A program made the position numbers and the translations under genes. A stretch of 64,000 bases of DNA from Segnochrobactrum spirostomi (GTDB lineage Bacteria; Pseudomonadota; Alphaproteobacteria; Rhizobiales; Segnochrobactraceae), in the NCBI RefSeq assembly GCF_009600605.1, contig NZ_VWNA01000001.1, forward strand, positions 124,001 to 188,000, in the 5' to 3' direction. Of the stretch, positions 15,441 through 25,104 are shown in pieces. Within the stretch, counting starts at the first letter, position 1. The number at the start of each line of letters is the position of its first letter. Below the pieces are notes generated by a model. That model had not been told where the DNA came from. It saw only the letters and a program-made list of their open reading frames with translations, and made no database searches.

Positions 15441-17009
15441 TCAGTCGGCGACGTAGCGGCCGGCGCGGGCGCGGAACAGATCGGCCTGCCGCGGCGGAAT
15501 GCGCACCTCGAGGCGGACGCCGTCGTCGGTGTCCTGCCGCCCGATCACCTCGACGGAGCGGTGCAGCCAGGCGATCAGTTCGCCCTCCGTCACCGGCACG
15601 ACGAGGCGGCGCACGGCGCGGCCGACCGAGAGCTCCGCCTCGATGCGGGCGAGCAGGGCGTCGGTCCCCTCGCCCGTCAAGGCGGACACGGCGACCGGAC
15701 CGCCGGCCTCGGCGAGGCTCGTCTGCAGCCTCGCGCGGCGCTCGGGATCGAGCGCGTCGATCTTGTTCCACACCTCGACGACACGGCGCCCGTCGCGGGC
15801 GTCGATGTCGAGGAGATCGAGCGTCGTCGCCACGTCCGCAGCCTGGGCGTCGCTGTCCGGGTGCGAGATGTCGCGCACATGGAGGATCAGATCGGCCGCC
15901 ACGACCTCTTCGAGGGTGGCGCGGAAGGCGGCGACGAGATGGGTCGGCAGGTCCGAGATGAAGCCCACCGTGTCGGACAGGATTGCCTCGCCGCCATGGG
16001 GCAGCTTGATGCGCCGCAGCGTCGGGTCGAGCGTCGCGAACAGGAGATCCTGGGAGAGCACGTCGGCGTCGGTCAGCCGGTTGAACAGCGTCGACTTGCC
16101 GGCGTTGGTGTAGCCGACCAGCGCGACCGTCGGGTGCGGCACCTTCTTGCGGTTGGCGCGGTGCAGGCCACGCGTGCGCTTGACCTCCTCGAGATCCCGC
16201 TCGATGCGGGCGATGCGCTCCTGGATGAGCCGGCGGTCCGCCTCGATCTGGGTTTCGCCCGGGCCGCCGAGGAAGCCGAAGCCGCCGCGCTGGCGCTCGA
16301 GATGGGTCCAGGTGCGGACGAGACGGCTCTTCTGCCATTTCAGGTGGGCGAGCTCGACCTGGAGCGCACCCTCACGGGTGCGCGCCCGCGCGCCGAAGAT
16401 CTCCAGGATGAGGGCGGTGCGGTCGAGCACCTTGGCGCCCCATTCCTTTTCGAGATTGCGCTGCTGCACCGGGGACAAGGCGTGGTCGACGACGACGAGG
16501 TCCGCCTTCTCGGTGGCGACGCGGAGCTTGATCTCCTCGACCTTGCCCTTGCCGAACAGCGTTGCCGGCCGGAGCTGCGACAGGCGCACGATGAAGGCGC
16601 CGACGACGTCGAGATCGATCGCCTCGGTCAGGCCGACGGCTTCGGCAAGCTGCGCCTCGGGCGTGCGGGCAATGTCGCCGGCATCGGTCTCGGACGGGCG
16701 CGCACCGGTGTGGATCGGCACCAGCACGATCGCTTTGGTCCGCGCGCGGCGCCGGTCGTGGCCCTCGGAGGCGTCGTCGTCGTGATCGGTGTCGTCGAGA
16801 TCGTCGGCTTCGAGATCGTCGGCTTCGAACCGGGAATTCTTGGGGTCGCTCGCGGATCGGGTTTCGTTCGCGGGCCGCTCGCTGCGGGACTTGCCACTCA
16901 AATGGGCTGACCTTGTTTCCTCGCCGGCGTCCGGCCGGTGTGCCCCGCCGCTGTTCTTGCGATCACGCGACGCGGGCCACCGGGGCGGCGCGCGTCGCGA
17001 AGATTTCAT
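15441..17009 (-). CDS. hflX: Ribosome-associated GTPase HflX
   Basis: GTPase that splits stalled 70S ribosomes and 100S particles. 522 residues, longer than the usual 430-450 because of an acidic N-terminal extension (about residues 55-90, [19 protein letters not shown]). The HflX domain has [14 protein letters not shown]. The G domain shows GYTNAGKST (P-loop), DTVGFI and NKID. A start further in is possible if the extension is not translated. It follows hfq on the same strand, 88 bp away, as is usual in alphaproteobacteria. Confidence 0.94.
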   Translation of the reverse strand: MKSSRRAPPRWPASRDRKNSGGAHRPDAGEETRSAHLSGKSRSERPANETRSASDPKNSRFEADDLEADDLDDTDHDDDASEGHDRRRARTKAIVLVPIHTGARPSETDAGDIARTPEAQLAEAVGLTEAIDLDVVGAFIVRLSQLRPATLFGKGKVEEIKLRVATEKADLVVVDHALSPVQQRNLEKEWGAKVLDRTALILEIFGARARTREGALQVELAHLKWQKSRLVRTWTHLERQRGGFGFLGGPGETQIEADRRLIQERIARIERDLEEVKRTRGLHRANRKKVPHPTVALVGYTNAGKSTLFNRLTDADVLSQDLLFATLDPTLRRIKLPHGGEAILSDTVGFISDLPTHLVAAFRATLEEVVAADLILHVRDISHPDSDAQAADVATTLDLLDIDARDGRRVVEVWNKIDALDPERRARLQTSLAEAGGPVAVSALTGEGTDALLARIEAELSVGRAVRRLVVPVTEGELIAWLHRSVEVIGRQDTDDGVRLEVRIPPRQADLFRARAGRYVAD

Positions 17010-17097
17010 CCTGACAGGATCGGCGCCGGCTGGGAATGCCCGGAGGGAGGCCGGGCGTTCAAGTTCGCCTTACCCGTCTTCGTTCGTGTCGGGGTGC

Positions 17098-17340
17098 TTA
17101 CTTGTCGTCTTCGGCCGGCTCGAACAGCTGGATCGGCTGGTTCGGCATCACGGTCGAGATCGCATGCTTGTAGACGAGCTGGGAATGCCCATCACGCCGA
17201 AGCAGCACACAGAAGTTGTCGAACCAGGTCACCACGCCCTGCAGCTTGACGCCGTTGACGAGAAAGATCGTCAGCGGGGTCTTATGCTTCCGGACATAGT
17301 TGAGGAACGTGTCTTGCAAGTTTTGCGCGCGGTCCGCCAT
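17098..17340 (-). CDS. hfq: RNA chaperone Hfq
   Basis: 80-residue Sm-like protein forming a hexamer that pairs small RNAs with mRNAs. Sm1 is [32 protein letters not shown]; Sm2 contains the [10 protein letters not shown] signature. The start is the ATG at 17340. The ntrYX-dat-hfq-hflX order matches Hyphomicrobiales. The preceding 158 bp (17341-17498) separates it from dat and probably holds its own promoter. Confidence 0.97.
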   Translation of the reverse strand: MADRAQNLQDTFLNYVRKHKTPLTIFLVNGVKLQGVVTWFDNFCVLLRRDGHSQLVYKHAISTVMPNQPIQLFEPAEDDK

Positions 17341-17498
17341 CGTATTTTTCCTTTTATTTTCAACGTGCGACGCCGAACCGAATGGTCTGGGGGCCGGAGG
17401 CCGGAGGGCGGCTTGGGAGGGTTCGCCCGGCTGGCTCGGCGCCACGATTCCGGACTTTATCGCACCTGCGAAAAAAAGTGCCAGAACATTTGTGCGGG

Positions 17499-18362
17499 TC
17501 AGATCGGCGTGTGCTGCGCGTGTTCATGGAAGCCGCCGCGCAACGAAAGCGCGAACGGGCCGGGCCGACCGGCGCCGACCGGCGCATCGTCGATCCGAAC
17601 CACGGGCATCACGATGGTGCTCGCGGCGGTCACGAAAGCCTCACGCGCGGCCTTCGCCTCCGCGACCGTGAACGGCCGCTCCTCGACGCGCAGCCCCGCC
17701 GCCTCGGCCGCCTTGAGGAGCACGGTGCGGGTGATGCCGCGCAGGATGCCGCGCTCGGCCGGCCGCGTCACCAGCGCGCCGTCCGCGGTCACGATCCAGG
17801 CGTTGGTCGAGCCGCCCTCGGTGACGTAGCCGTCGCGATCGACGAGCCAGGCCTCCCGGGCACCCGCTTCGCGAGCCGCCTGCTTGGCGAGCACGTTGGG
17901 CAGAAGCCCGGTCGTCTTGATATCGACGCGGGCCCAGCGCTCGTCGGGACGGGTGATGACGGCGATTCCCTCGTTCGCCGCCGCCTCGCCCTTGCGGCGA
18001 TCGAGGGAGCGGGCGGTGACGACGAGCGCCGGCCGCGGCGCCGGCACGGGGAAATAATGGTCGCGGCGCGCCACGCCGCGCGTCACCTGAATGTAGACGA
18101 GGCCGTCGCGCACCCGGTTCTCCCGGGCGACCTCACGCAGCACGGCGGTCAAAGCGGCGCGCGACATCGGCATCACGATGCGCAGTTCGGACAGCGAGCG
18201 GTCCAGCCGGTCAAGGTGGAGGTCGAGATCGATGATCGCGCGATCGCGGATCTCGCAGACCTCGTAGACGCCGTCGCCGAACTGGTAGCCGCGATCCTCG
18301 ATATGCACGGCCGCGTCCGCGTGGCGGACATAGCGGCCATTGACGTAGGCTAATCTGCTCAT
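17499..18362 (-). CDS. dat: D-amino-acid transaminase (fold type IV PLP enzyme)
   Basis: 287 residues. The start [35 protein letters not shown] is characteristic of D-alanine transaminases. The PLP lysine lies in [16 protein letters not shown], and the phosphate-binding region is [11 protein letters not shown]. It would interconvert D-alanine and D-glutamate for peptidoglycan. It sits between ntrX and hfq, the standard alphaproteobacterial position. The 4-amino-4-deoxychorismate lyase and branched-chain aminotransferase relatives are less likely given the N-terminal motif. Confidence 0.88.
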   Translation of the reverse strand: MSRLAYVNGRYVRHADAAVHIEDRGYQFGDGVYEVCEIRDRAIIDLDLHLDRLDRSLSELRIVMPMSRAALTAVLREVARENRVRDGLVYIQVTRGVARRDHYFPVPAPRPALVVTARSLDRRKGEAAANEGIAVITRPDERWARVDIKTTGLLPNVLAKQAAREAGAREAWLVDRDGYVTEGGSTNAWIVTADGALVTRPAERGILRGITRTVLLKAAEAAGLRVEERPFTVAEAKAAREAFVTAASTIVMPVVRIDDAPVGAGRPGPFALSLRGGFHEHAQHTPI

Positions 18363-18399
18363 GAGGCCCGATCGGGAACGAGGAAGGCGACGCCGGCCC

Positions 18400-19767
18400 T
18401 CAGCCGACGCCGAGGGATTTCAGCTTGCGATGGAGCGCCGAGCGCTCCATGCCGACGAACTCGGCGGTGCGCGAGATGTTGCCGCCGAAGCGGTTGATCT
18501 GCGCCCGCAGATAATCCCGCTCGAAGGCCTCGCGGGCTTCGCGCAAAGGTAGCCCCATCAGGTGCTCCCCGCCTCCCGCGGACGGCAGCGAGGGCACCAT
18601 GGTGCCGATCTCGGACGGCAGCAGGTCCGCGCTCACCACGGCTTCCGGATCGCCGCGGGTCAGGATCATCAGCCGCTCCACGTTGTTGCGGAGCTGGCGG
18701 ATGTTGCCCGGCCAGTCGTGGGCCTGGAGCACGGCCATGGCATCGTCGCCGATGCGCCGCACCGGCAGGCCCGTCGCCCGGGAGATCTGGTCCATGAAAT
18801 GCTGGACGAGGAGCGGGATGTCTTCGCGCCGCTCGGCGAGCGCCGGCACGCGCAGCGGCACCACGCTGAGGCGGTGGAACAGGTCCTCGCGGAAGCGGCC
18901 CTCGGCGATCTCGAATTCGAGGTCGCGCGCCGTCGAGGACAGGATGCGGACATCGACCTTGACGCGGGTCGCGCCGCCGACGCGGGTGAAGGTCTGCTCG
19001 ACGAGAACGCGGAGGATTTTGCTCTGGGTGTCGCGCGGCATGTCGGCGACTTCGTCGATATAGAACGTGCCGCCATGGGCCTCCTCGAGAGCACCGACCT
19101 TGCGGAGCGCGCCGTTGCCGCCCTCGGTGCCGAACAACTCCTCCTCCATGCGCTCCGGCGTGATCGCCGCGGCATTGAGCACGACGAACGGGCCGTTGGC
19201 CCGGGCGGACAGCGTATGGATCGCGCGGGCGACCATCTCCTTGCCGGCGCCGGACGGCCCGGAGATCATCACGCGGCTGTTGGCGTGGGCGACGCGTTCG
19301 ATCGCCTGACGGAGCTGGTTCATCGCCGTGGAGGTGCCGACGAACTCGCTCGCTTCGCTCATCCGTTCCTTGAGGTCGCGGATCTCGCGGCGCAGCTTCG
19401 AGGCCTCGAGCGCGCGCTCGGCCGCGAGCACGAGCCGGTCGGCCTTGAACGGCTTCTCGATGTAGTCGTAGGCGCCGCGCTTGATGGCGGAGACGGCGGT
19501 CTCGATGTTGCCGTGGCCCGAGATGATGACGACCGGCAGGTCCGGGTGCATCGCGTGGATCGCATCGAGCACGCCGAGGCCGTCGAGCCGACTGCCCTGA
19601 AGCCAGATGTCGAGGATGACGAGCGACGGCCGCCGGTCGCCGATCGCGGCGAGGGCCTGATCGCCGTCGCCGGCGGTGCGGGTTCCGTAGCCCTCGTCGT
19701 CGAGAATGCCGGCGATGAGGTCGCGGATGTCGGCTTCGTCGTCGACGATGAGAATGTCAGAGGCCAT
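18400..19767 (-). CDS. ntrX: Response regulator NtrX
   Basis: 455 residues: receiver domain (MASDILIVDDEADIRDL, phospho-Asp in VILDIW), AAA+ domain (P-loop GPSGAGKEMVARA, Walker B GGTFYIDEVADMP) and a Fis-type HTH at the end (NISRTAEFVGMERSALHRKL). The GAFTGA loop that normally contacts sigma-54 is absent; the position reads EELFGTEGGNGALRKVG. This fits reports that alphaproteobacterial NtrX proteins do not all act as classical sigma-54 activators. The start overlaps the end of ntrY by 11 bp. It acts with NtrY in nitrogen and redox/envelope regulation. Confidence 0.95.
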   Translation of the reverse strand: MASDILIVDDEADIRDLIAGILDDEGYGTRTAGDGDQALAAIGDRRPSLVILDIWLQGSRLDGLGVLDAIHAMHPDLPVVIISGHGNIETAVSAIKRGAYDYIEKPFKADRLVLAAERALEASKLRREIRDLKERMSEASEFVGTSTAMNQLRQAIERVAHANSRVMISGPSGAGKEMVARAIHTLSARANGPFVVLNAAAITPERMEEELFGTEGGNGALRKVGALEEAHGGTFYIDEVADMPRDTQSKILRVLVEQTFTRVGGATRVKVDVRILSSTARDLEFEIAEGRFREDLFHRLSVVPLRVPALAERREDIPLLVQHFMDQISRATGLPVRRIGDDAMAVLQAHDWPGNIRQLRNNVERLMILTRGDPEAVVSADLLPSEIGTMVPSLPSAGGGEHLMGLPLREAREAFERDYLRAQINRFGGNISRTAEFVGMERSALHRKLKSLGVG

Positions 19768-22036
19768 GGTCGTCCCGCGGTTCTCTGGATTGGGGAGGCG
19801 TCGAGGCGGCCGCCCCCGCGGCCGGCTCGTGCGCCCGGATGATCAGACGGATGCAGGCCCCACGCCCGCCCGTCGCGACAGCGGGCGCATCGAGAAGCTC
19901 GATCCGTCCGCCGTGTTCTTCGACGATCTTGCCCACGATCGCGAGACCGAGCCCGGTCCCCTTTTCGCGGGTCGTCATGTAGGGTTCGAGCAGACGCTCG
20001 CGGTTCTCGATCGGCAGGCCCGGCCCGTTGTCGACGACGTCGATGACGAAGCTCTCGCCATCCCGACGGGCCGACACCTCGATCCGGTTGGTCTCGGCGC
20101 GCTTCTCCGGAGGCTGGCCGATGATCGCCTCGACCGCATTCTTCACGACGTTCGCGACCGCCTGGCCGATCAGGCGGGAATCGAAGCGGCCGACGAGCCG
20201 CTCCTCGTCGAATCGCGTCGCGAAGGTCACATCCGGGTGGCCGACACTCTGGAGGAACACCGCCTCGCGGATCGCCTCGGCGAGGTCGCGCTCTTCGAAC
20301 ACCGGCTTCGGCATCCGGGCGAACGAGGAGAACTCGTCCACCATGCGGCCGATGTCGCCGACCTGCCGCACGATGGTATCGACGCACTGGTCGAACACCG
20401 CGCGGTCGTCCTCGACGCGCTTGCCGTAGCGGCGGCGGATGCGCTCGGCCGAAAGCTGGATCGGCGTCAGCGGGTTCTTGATCTCGTGGGCGATGCGGCG
20501 CGCGACGTCGGCCCAGGCGGAGGTGCGCTGCGCCGCGACCAAATCGGTGATGTCGTCGAGGGTGACGACGAGGCCCTGCCGCGTCACGTCGCGCCGACGA
20601 TCGGAGGTCACGCGAACGCTCAGGATGCGCTGGCGGCCGTTGCGGATGATGTCGATCTGCGCCTGCTGCTCCTGGCGCGCCCGCTCGCCGCGCGCGCCCT
20701 CGATGAGTGGGCTGAGCTCGGGCAGAATGTCCTCGATCGGCACATTGGCGAGGTCGGCGTCGCCGACACCGAGGATGGTGCGCGCCGAAGCGTTGGCGAG
20801 CGAGATGCGGCCCGCCTCGTCGATGCCGAGGACGCCCGCGGTGACGCCGGCGAGCACGGCCTCGGTGAAGCGGCGGCGGCGGTCGATCTGGTCGTTGGCG
20901 GCGAGCAACTCGTCGCGCTGGGAGCGCAACTGCGTCGTCATCGTGTTGAAGGTCTGCCCGAGATGGGCGAGGTCGCCGTCGCGCGGCAGCACCGAAACCT
21001 GGGCGTTGAGATTGCCCCGCGAGACCTGGTCTGCGGCCGTGATGAGGCGCCGGATCGGCGAGACGAGCTGATTGGCGAAACCGAAGCCGAGCCAGATCGC
21101 CGCGAGCAGGAGCACGAGGGCGACGCCGACATAAACGAGGGCGAAGGCGACCTGGACGCTGGTGCGGCTGTCGGCGAGCGCCTTGTATTCGAGCGCCGCA
21201 TCGCGGGCGAGGCGCAGATAATCGGTCACCCGCGGGTCCATGGCGCGGGTGACGTAGAGATACATGTCGTCGTAGGCGCGCAGCTTCATCACCACGCCGA
21301 CCTGGTTGGTCTCGCCCGGCGCGATGATGATCGGATCGCCCGCGTCGGCCTTGGCGAAGGCGGCGATCGGCGGCAGCGCGAGCTTCTCGTTGAGGTCGAG
21401 GATGGTGCGGGTGACGACGGTCCCGTCGCGGTGGAGCAGGTAGGCGGCCGGGATCTGCCGAAGCGAGACCTGGGTCTCCATGAAGGTGTCGAACCGGGCC
21501 GGATCGTAATCGTAGATCTGGCGGGCCCTGTCGATGTCGGTCGCCATCGCGATAGCGTCGCCGCGGAGCACACGGGCATGCTCCTGCACATAGGCATTGG
21601 CGACGGCGACCGCGTTGTCGACGATGGTACGGGTGCGCTGCTCGAACCAGCGGTCGAGGCCGCGATCGAGGGTGATCGAGGCGAGCACCGCAACCAGGAT
21701 CGCCGGCATGGCGGCGATAAAGCTGAACAGGGCGACCGTGCGCACGTGGAGCCGCGCGCCGGCCTGGCCCGAATAGCGGGCGATCACCACCTTGCGGACT
21801 TCGAGGGCGATCACGCCGACGAGCCCGAGCACGATGACGCCGTTGACCGCGAGGACCGTCGAGACCACCTCGGCCGTCGGTGCGATCGGCGTCAGCCCGG
21901 TCAGGACCATGAAGGTTCCGGTGACCGTGACGAGCGCGAGCAGCACCAGCACGAGACCCGCGAGCCGCAGGATCGGGGTTCGCTCGCGCCGGGATTGGGT
22001 CGTCTCGGTCCCGTCGATGAACTCGGTTGCCGTCAT
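19757..22036 (-). CDS. ntrY: Sensor histidine kinase NtrY
   Basis: 759 residues from the ATG at 22036. The N-terminal membrane part has several hydrophobic segments flanking a periplasmic region. Then come a HAMP domain (about 330-380), a PAS domain (about 395-500), HisKA with RRIAHEIKNPLTPIQLSAERI (His of AHEIKNP) and a HATPase domain with VDNGPGLP and EKGTGLGLAIV. It partners NtrX. The usual ntrB-ntrC genes are not upstream; a tRNA gene is. The 292 bp before it contain CAATG-ACAA-CATTG (22100-22113), an inverted repeat of unknown relevance. Confidence 0.95.
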   Translation of the reverse strand: MTATEFIDGTETTQSRRERTPILRLAGLVLVLLALVTVTGTFMVLTGLTPIAPTAEVVSTVLAVNGVIVLGLVGVIALEVRKVVIARYSGQAGARLHVRTVALFSFIAAMPAILVAVLASITLDRGLDRWFEQRTRTIVDNAVAVANAYVQEHARVLRGDAIAMATDIDRARQIYDYDPARFDTFMETQVSLRQIPAAYLLHRDGTVVTRTILDLNEKLALPPIAAFAKADAGDPIIIAPGETNQVGVVMKLRAYDDMYLYVTRAMDPRVTDYLRLARDAALEYKALADSRTSVQVAFALVYVGVALVLLLAAIWLGFGFANQLVSPIRRLITAADQVSRGNLNAQVSVLPRDGDLAHLGQTFNTMTTQLRSQRDELLAANDQIDRRRRFTEAVLAGVTAGVLGIDEAGRISLANASARTILGVGDADLANVPIEDILPELSPLIEGARGERARQEQQAQIDIIRNGRQRILSVRVTSDRRRDVTRQGLVVTLDDITDLVAAQRTSAWADVARRIAHEIKNPLTPIQLSAERIRRRYGKRVEDDRAVFDQCVDTIVRQVGDIGRMVDEFSSFARMPKPVFEERDLAEAIREAVFLQSVGHPDVTFATRFDEERLVGRFDSRLIGQAVANVVKNAVEAIIGQPPEKRAETNRIEVSARRDGESFVIDVVDNGPGLPIENRERLLEPYMTTREKGTGLGLAIVGKIVEEHGGRIELLDAPAVATGGRGACIRLIIRAHEPAAGAAASTPPQSREPRDDHGL

Positions 22037-22237
22037 GAAGCCTGCTTGGTGGGATCGTCTGCGATCGGATTGGAGACCGATCCGAATCGGACTGTTACGC
22101 AATGACAACATTGTTGCCAAAATGAGACAGGCGAAAGCCTCGCCCGGCAAAACGCCGCGAGGATTAGAGGCCGCGCACAAGGAGGGGAGGTTATCCACGG
22201 GTCCCTCGCCGGTCCTGCAGGGATCGCGGCCGACCGC

Positions 22238-22266
22238 TTGACAGCCGGGAGAGGCCCCCCTTATAT
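22238..22266 (+). promoter_or_regulatory. Promoter of tRNA-Val
   Basis: TTGACA (22238-22243), exactly 17 nt, TTATAT (22261-22266). A near-consensus sigma-70 promoter placing transcription start at about 22273, some 55 bases before the tRNA. Confidence 0.82.
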
Positions 22267-22328
22267 CGCGGCCTCACCGGACGGCCTCGCCGTCGGGGCA
22301 CCACGGACGCGGATAACGCGCGCCGGAC

Positions 22329-22403
22329 GGGCGGTTAGCTCAGCGGGAGAGCACACGCTTCACACGCGTGGGGTCGCAGGTTCAATCCCTGCACCGCCCA
22401 CCA
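22329..22403 (+). tRNA. tRNA-Val (anticodon CAC)
   Basis: GGGCGGT acceptor arm (22329-22335) pairs with ACCGCCC (22393-22399). The D-arm contains AGCTCAGCGGGAGAGC, the anticodon loop reads TTCACAC with anticodon CAC (valine GUG codons), and the T-arm contains GGTTCAATCC. CCA is encoded (22401-22403). A strong promoter lies upstream. Confidence 0.96.
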
Positions 22404-22469
22404 TCCCACCCAGAAGAAATTTCTGAAATCAGCCAAGCGCTTGCTTGTGTTTCACCGGCGCGGGCGGAG

Positions 22470-22919
22470 TCAGTCTTCGTGCGTCTTGGCGAGCGCATCG
22501 CGCAACTGCGCCGTCGCGCCCGCGCAGGCGGTCGCCGATGCGGTCTCGATTTCGCGATAGGCGGCGAGGACGGAGCGTCCGAGCGGCGACAGCGTGGCGC
22601 CGCCCCCTGCCCGCCCGCCATGCTGCGAGGCGACGAGCGGGTTCGCGAACATCGCGTTCATCTCCTCGACCAGGAGCCAGGCCCGGCGGTAGGACATGCG
22701 CATGATGCGCCCGGCGGCGGCGATGGAGCCGTGCTCGTCGATCAGGGCGAGAAGACGCGCTTTGCCGGGACCGAACGACCCGGCCGCGCCGAAATCGACC
22801 CGGATGGTGAGGTGAGGCGCGCCCTGTCCCACGGGATCGGCATCGCCGCGCCCCGAGGGCGGGCCCATCTTGCGGCGCGCCGTGATCGGCGCCTCTGCAC
22901 CTTCGGTGTGTCCCGGCAC
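22470..22919 (-). CDS. ModE-like winged-helix regulator (DNA-binding domain only)
   Basis: 149 residues. The segment from LTIRVDFG through GPGKARLLALIDEHGSIAAAGRIMRMSYRRAWLLVEEMN to LSPLGRSVLAAYREIE matches the N-terminal winged helix of ModE, which senses molybdate in full-length proteins. The C-terminal Mop domains are absent, so this is the short form common in alphaproteobacteria, whose effector is uncertain. The start is the GTG at 22919; an ATG at 22868 would give a shorter product still covering the helix. mobA elsewhere in the window fits molybdenum metabolism. Confidence 0.85.
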   Translation of the reverse strand: MPGHTEGAEAPITARRKMGPPSGRGDADPVGQGAPHLTIRVDFGAAGSFGPGKARLLALIDEHGSIAAAGRIMRMSYRRAWLLVEEMNAMFANPLVASQHGGRAGGGATLSPLGRSVLAAYREIETASATACAGATAQLRDALAKTHED

Positions 22920-23009
22920 GTCTCTTCTTCTCCGTCCGCCGCCACGACGATCCTCGCCTGTCGGCGGATCGTGGGCAAGCGGTGGGGCGATCGCGCGGGG
23001 GAAGACGCC

Positions 23010-23774
23010 TCAGCCGATGGTGGCGAGACCGGGGAACGTCTCGATCAGCCAGAACGACATCGCGCTCATCTGGCCGGTCAGGAACAGGATGCCGGTGACG
23101 ACGAGGAGCGCGCCCATCGCCTTCTCGACCAGCCCCATGTGGCGGCGGAAGCGCGACATCAGGCGCAGGAACGGCGCCGAGAAGAAGGCCGCGAGCACGA
23201 AGGGAATGCCGAGCCCGAGCGAATAGACGGCGAGCAAAGCGGCGCCGTCCAGGGCGGTCGAGCGACTGCCGGCGACGAACAGGATCGAGCCGAGGACCGG
23301 TCCGATGCACGGCGACCAGCCGAAGGCGAAGGCGAGCCCCATCACGAAGGCGCCGATCGGACCGGCGGGCTTGCGCCGCACCGCGACGCGCGCCTCGCGG
23401 TAGAGCAGTGGGATGCGGAAGAGGCCGAGAAAATGCAGGCCCATGACGAGGATCGCCGCGCCGGCGAGAATTGCGAGCGCGGGCAGATAGCGCGCGAGCA
23501 TCTGGCCGAGCGTCGAGGCAGTCGCGCCGAGCGTCACGAACACCGCCGCGAAGCCGAGCACGAAGGCAACGGCGGCGAACAGCACGCGGACTTGGAGAAC
23601 GCCCTGACGCTGCCGATGCTGCGGGTCGGTATCCTCGATTCGGCCTTGCAGTTCGTCGAGCGAAACGCCCGCCATGAAGCAGAGATAAGGCGGCACCAGC
23701 GGCAGCACGCAGGGCGACACGAACGACAGGATGCCGCCGACGAGGGCCGCCCCCATTCCGACGTCGATCGCCAT
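23010..23774 (-). CDS. ccdA: Cytochrome c biogenesis protein CcdA (thiol:disulfide transporter)
   Basis: 254 residues, six or so membrane helices. It moves reducing equivalents across the inner membrane to keep apocytochrome c cysteines reduced. The two redox cysteines sit in FVSPCVLPLVPPYLCF (residue about 22) and AFGWSPCIGPVLGS (about 155), the CcdA/DsbD-beta arrangement. A hydrophilic loop of about 20 residues follows helix 1. It is on the same strand as the ModE-like gene 90 bp downstream; a functional link is not evident. Confidence 0.93.
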   Translation of the reverse strand: MAIDVGMGAALVGGILSFVSPCVLPLVPPYLCFMAGVSLDELQGRIEDTDPQHRQRQGVLQVRVLFAAVAFVLGFAAVFVTLGATASTLGQMLARYLPALAILAGAAILVMGLHFLGLFRIPLLYREARVAVRRKPAGPIGAFVMGLAFAFGWSPCIGPVLGSILFVAGSRSTALDGAALLAVYSLGLGIPFVLAAFFSAPFLRLMSRFRRHMGLVEKAMGALLVVTGILFLTGQMSAMSFWLIETFPGLATIG

Positions 23775-23887
23775 GGCCGTCCCGCCCCTCTTCGCCCTAT
23801 GCTCGCCCGACGGCGAGGCCGTCCTGCTTAACGCGTCGGCGCGGTGCCGGCCAGAGCGGTACCCGCCTGTTCAGAGCCGCGCTCGTC

Positions 23888-24847
23888 TCAAAGCATCGAG
23901 CGTTCGAGGACGAGCGCCTGCTCCCGCTCATAGCTCCACAACAGCGGCATTTCCTGGCCTTTCGCCTCGGCGAACGCCCGTGAAGCCGCGGCGGCGAGCG
24001 CGTCCTGCCACCCCTCGCTCTCCACCAAGGCGGGCTCGGCCGCGGCAAGGGATTCGGCGGCGCGCTGATGCGCCGCGGTCCAGGGCTCGCCCGCCTCCGC
24101 TGCTGCCGAGGCCGCCGCAGCGATGGCGGCGACGCGGGCGCGCGTGCGGCCGATGCCGTCGCTCACCGCCTCGGCCGTCGGCAGAGTCTCGCCGTGGCCG
24201 GGCACGACGACCGCCGGCCGGAAACCTGCGATGCGCTCCAGGGTCTGGGTCCAGTGCTGGAAATAGGCGTCCCACGCATCGGGGAAGACGTCGTGCGCCA
24301 CGAGGTCGCCGACGAACATCGTCCGCGCATCCGGAAGCCAGACGACCACGTCGCCCAGGGTATGTCCGCGCCCGAGGTGCATCATGCGGATCTCGCGCTG
24401 GCCGAGCCACACCGAGAGCGATGAGCCGAAGGTGGCGCTCGGCCAGACCATCCGCGGCATCGCACCGTCGTGGACGTCGCCACCCCGCCGGCGCTGATCG
24501 CGCTCGCGGCTGGCGCGGCCGCGCTCGAGGATGAGGCCGCGGGTGAGTGCCGAGGCGCTGATCTCGCTGGCGCCGAAGGCCGGCGCGCCGAGCGTCGAAT
24601 CCGCGTGATAGTGGGTGAGGAGAAGCTGGCGCACCGGCCTGTCGGTGATGCGGCGCAGCGCCTCGGCGGTGCGGGCGGAGCGCGCCGGGGTTCCCTGGGC
24701 ATCGATCACCACGACCCCGTCCGGGCCGACGATCACGCCAGTCGTCGCCTCGCCCGGCGACGTGATGGCGAAACAATCGGAGCCGAGCTCCACGATGGCG
24801 ACCGGAGCGTCCGTGACGGTCTCGGCGGCGAGCGCGCTTGCGGCCAT
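23888..24847 (-). CDS. MBL-fold metallo-hydrolase (SoxH-like), exported
   Basis: 319 residues from the ATG at 24847. The first residues (MAASALAAETV) may be a short signal or tail. The metal motif reads THYHADSTLGA rather than THxHxDHxGG: the last histidine of the motif is serine. Further ligands appear in MHLGRGHTLGDVVVWLP and VVVPGHGET. Relatives of this subgroup have HYHAVRVLGA at this place, so a modified site is family-typical, but the enzyme may bind one metal. Substrate unknown. The C-terminal 90 residues are alanine-rich helices. Confidence 0.8.
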   Translation of the reverse strand: MAASALAAETVTDAPVAIVELGSDCFAITSPGEATTGVIVGPDGVVVIDAQGTPARSARTAEALRRITDRPVRQLLLTHYHADSTLGAPAFGASEISASALTRGLILERGRASRERDQRRRGGDVHDGAMPRMVWPSATFGSSLSVWLGQREIRMMHLGRGHTLGDVVVWLPDARTMFVGDLVAHDVFPDAWDAYFQHWTQTLERIAGFRPAVVVPGHGETLPTAEAVSDGIGRTRARVAAIAAAASAAAEAGEPWTAAHQRAAESLAAAEPALVESEGWQDALAAAASRAFAEAKGQEMPLLWSYEREQALVLERSML

Positions 24848-25104
24848 GAAGGGTCTCCTACTCAAGCCAAGGTAGGGACTGCTTATCTTGCGCAATTGTG
24901 ACCAGCATGAGCCGGTTGAGTGACACCGATCGGGCATAAGATGGGCTCGTTCGCCCGCCGGTAACGACGTTGACGATCATCGGTTGTCGACCGCCGCGGC
25001 GCGGATTATCGGTTTGGAGGGGATGGCAAAGGCGCACGATCCGCGTTTCTACGCGCGAGATGCGCGCATATGCCTTCCGGGCGGCTGGCCGATCAGTGGA
25101 GCGT

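Noticed and set aside
17465-17490. Sigma-54-like box TGGCAC before hfq on the minus strand
   Set aside because: The -12 GC is one base too far (seven Ts then CGC), so the invariant 10-bp GG-GC spacing fails.
18562-19842. Long plus-strand frames opposite ntrX and ntrY
   Set aside because: Antisense shadows of high-GC genes with no start context or recognisable domain.
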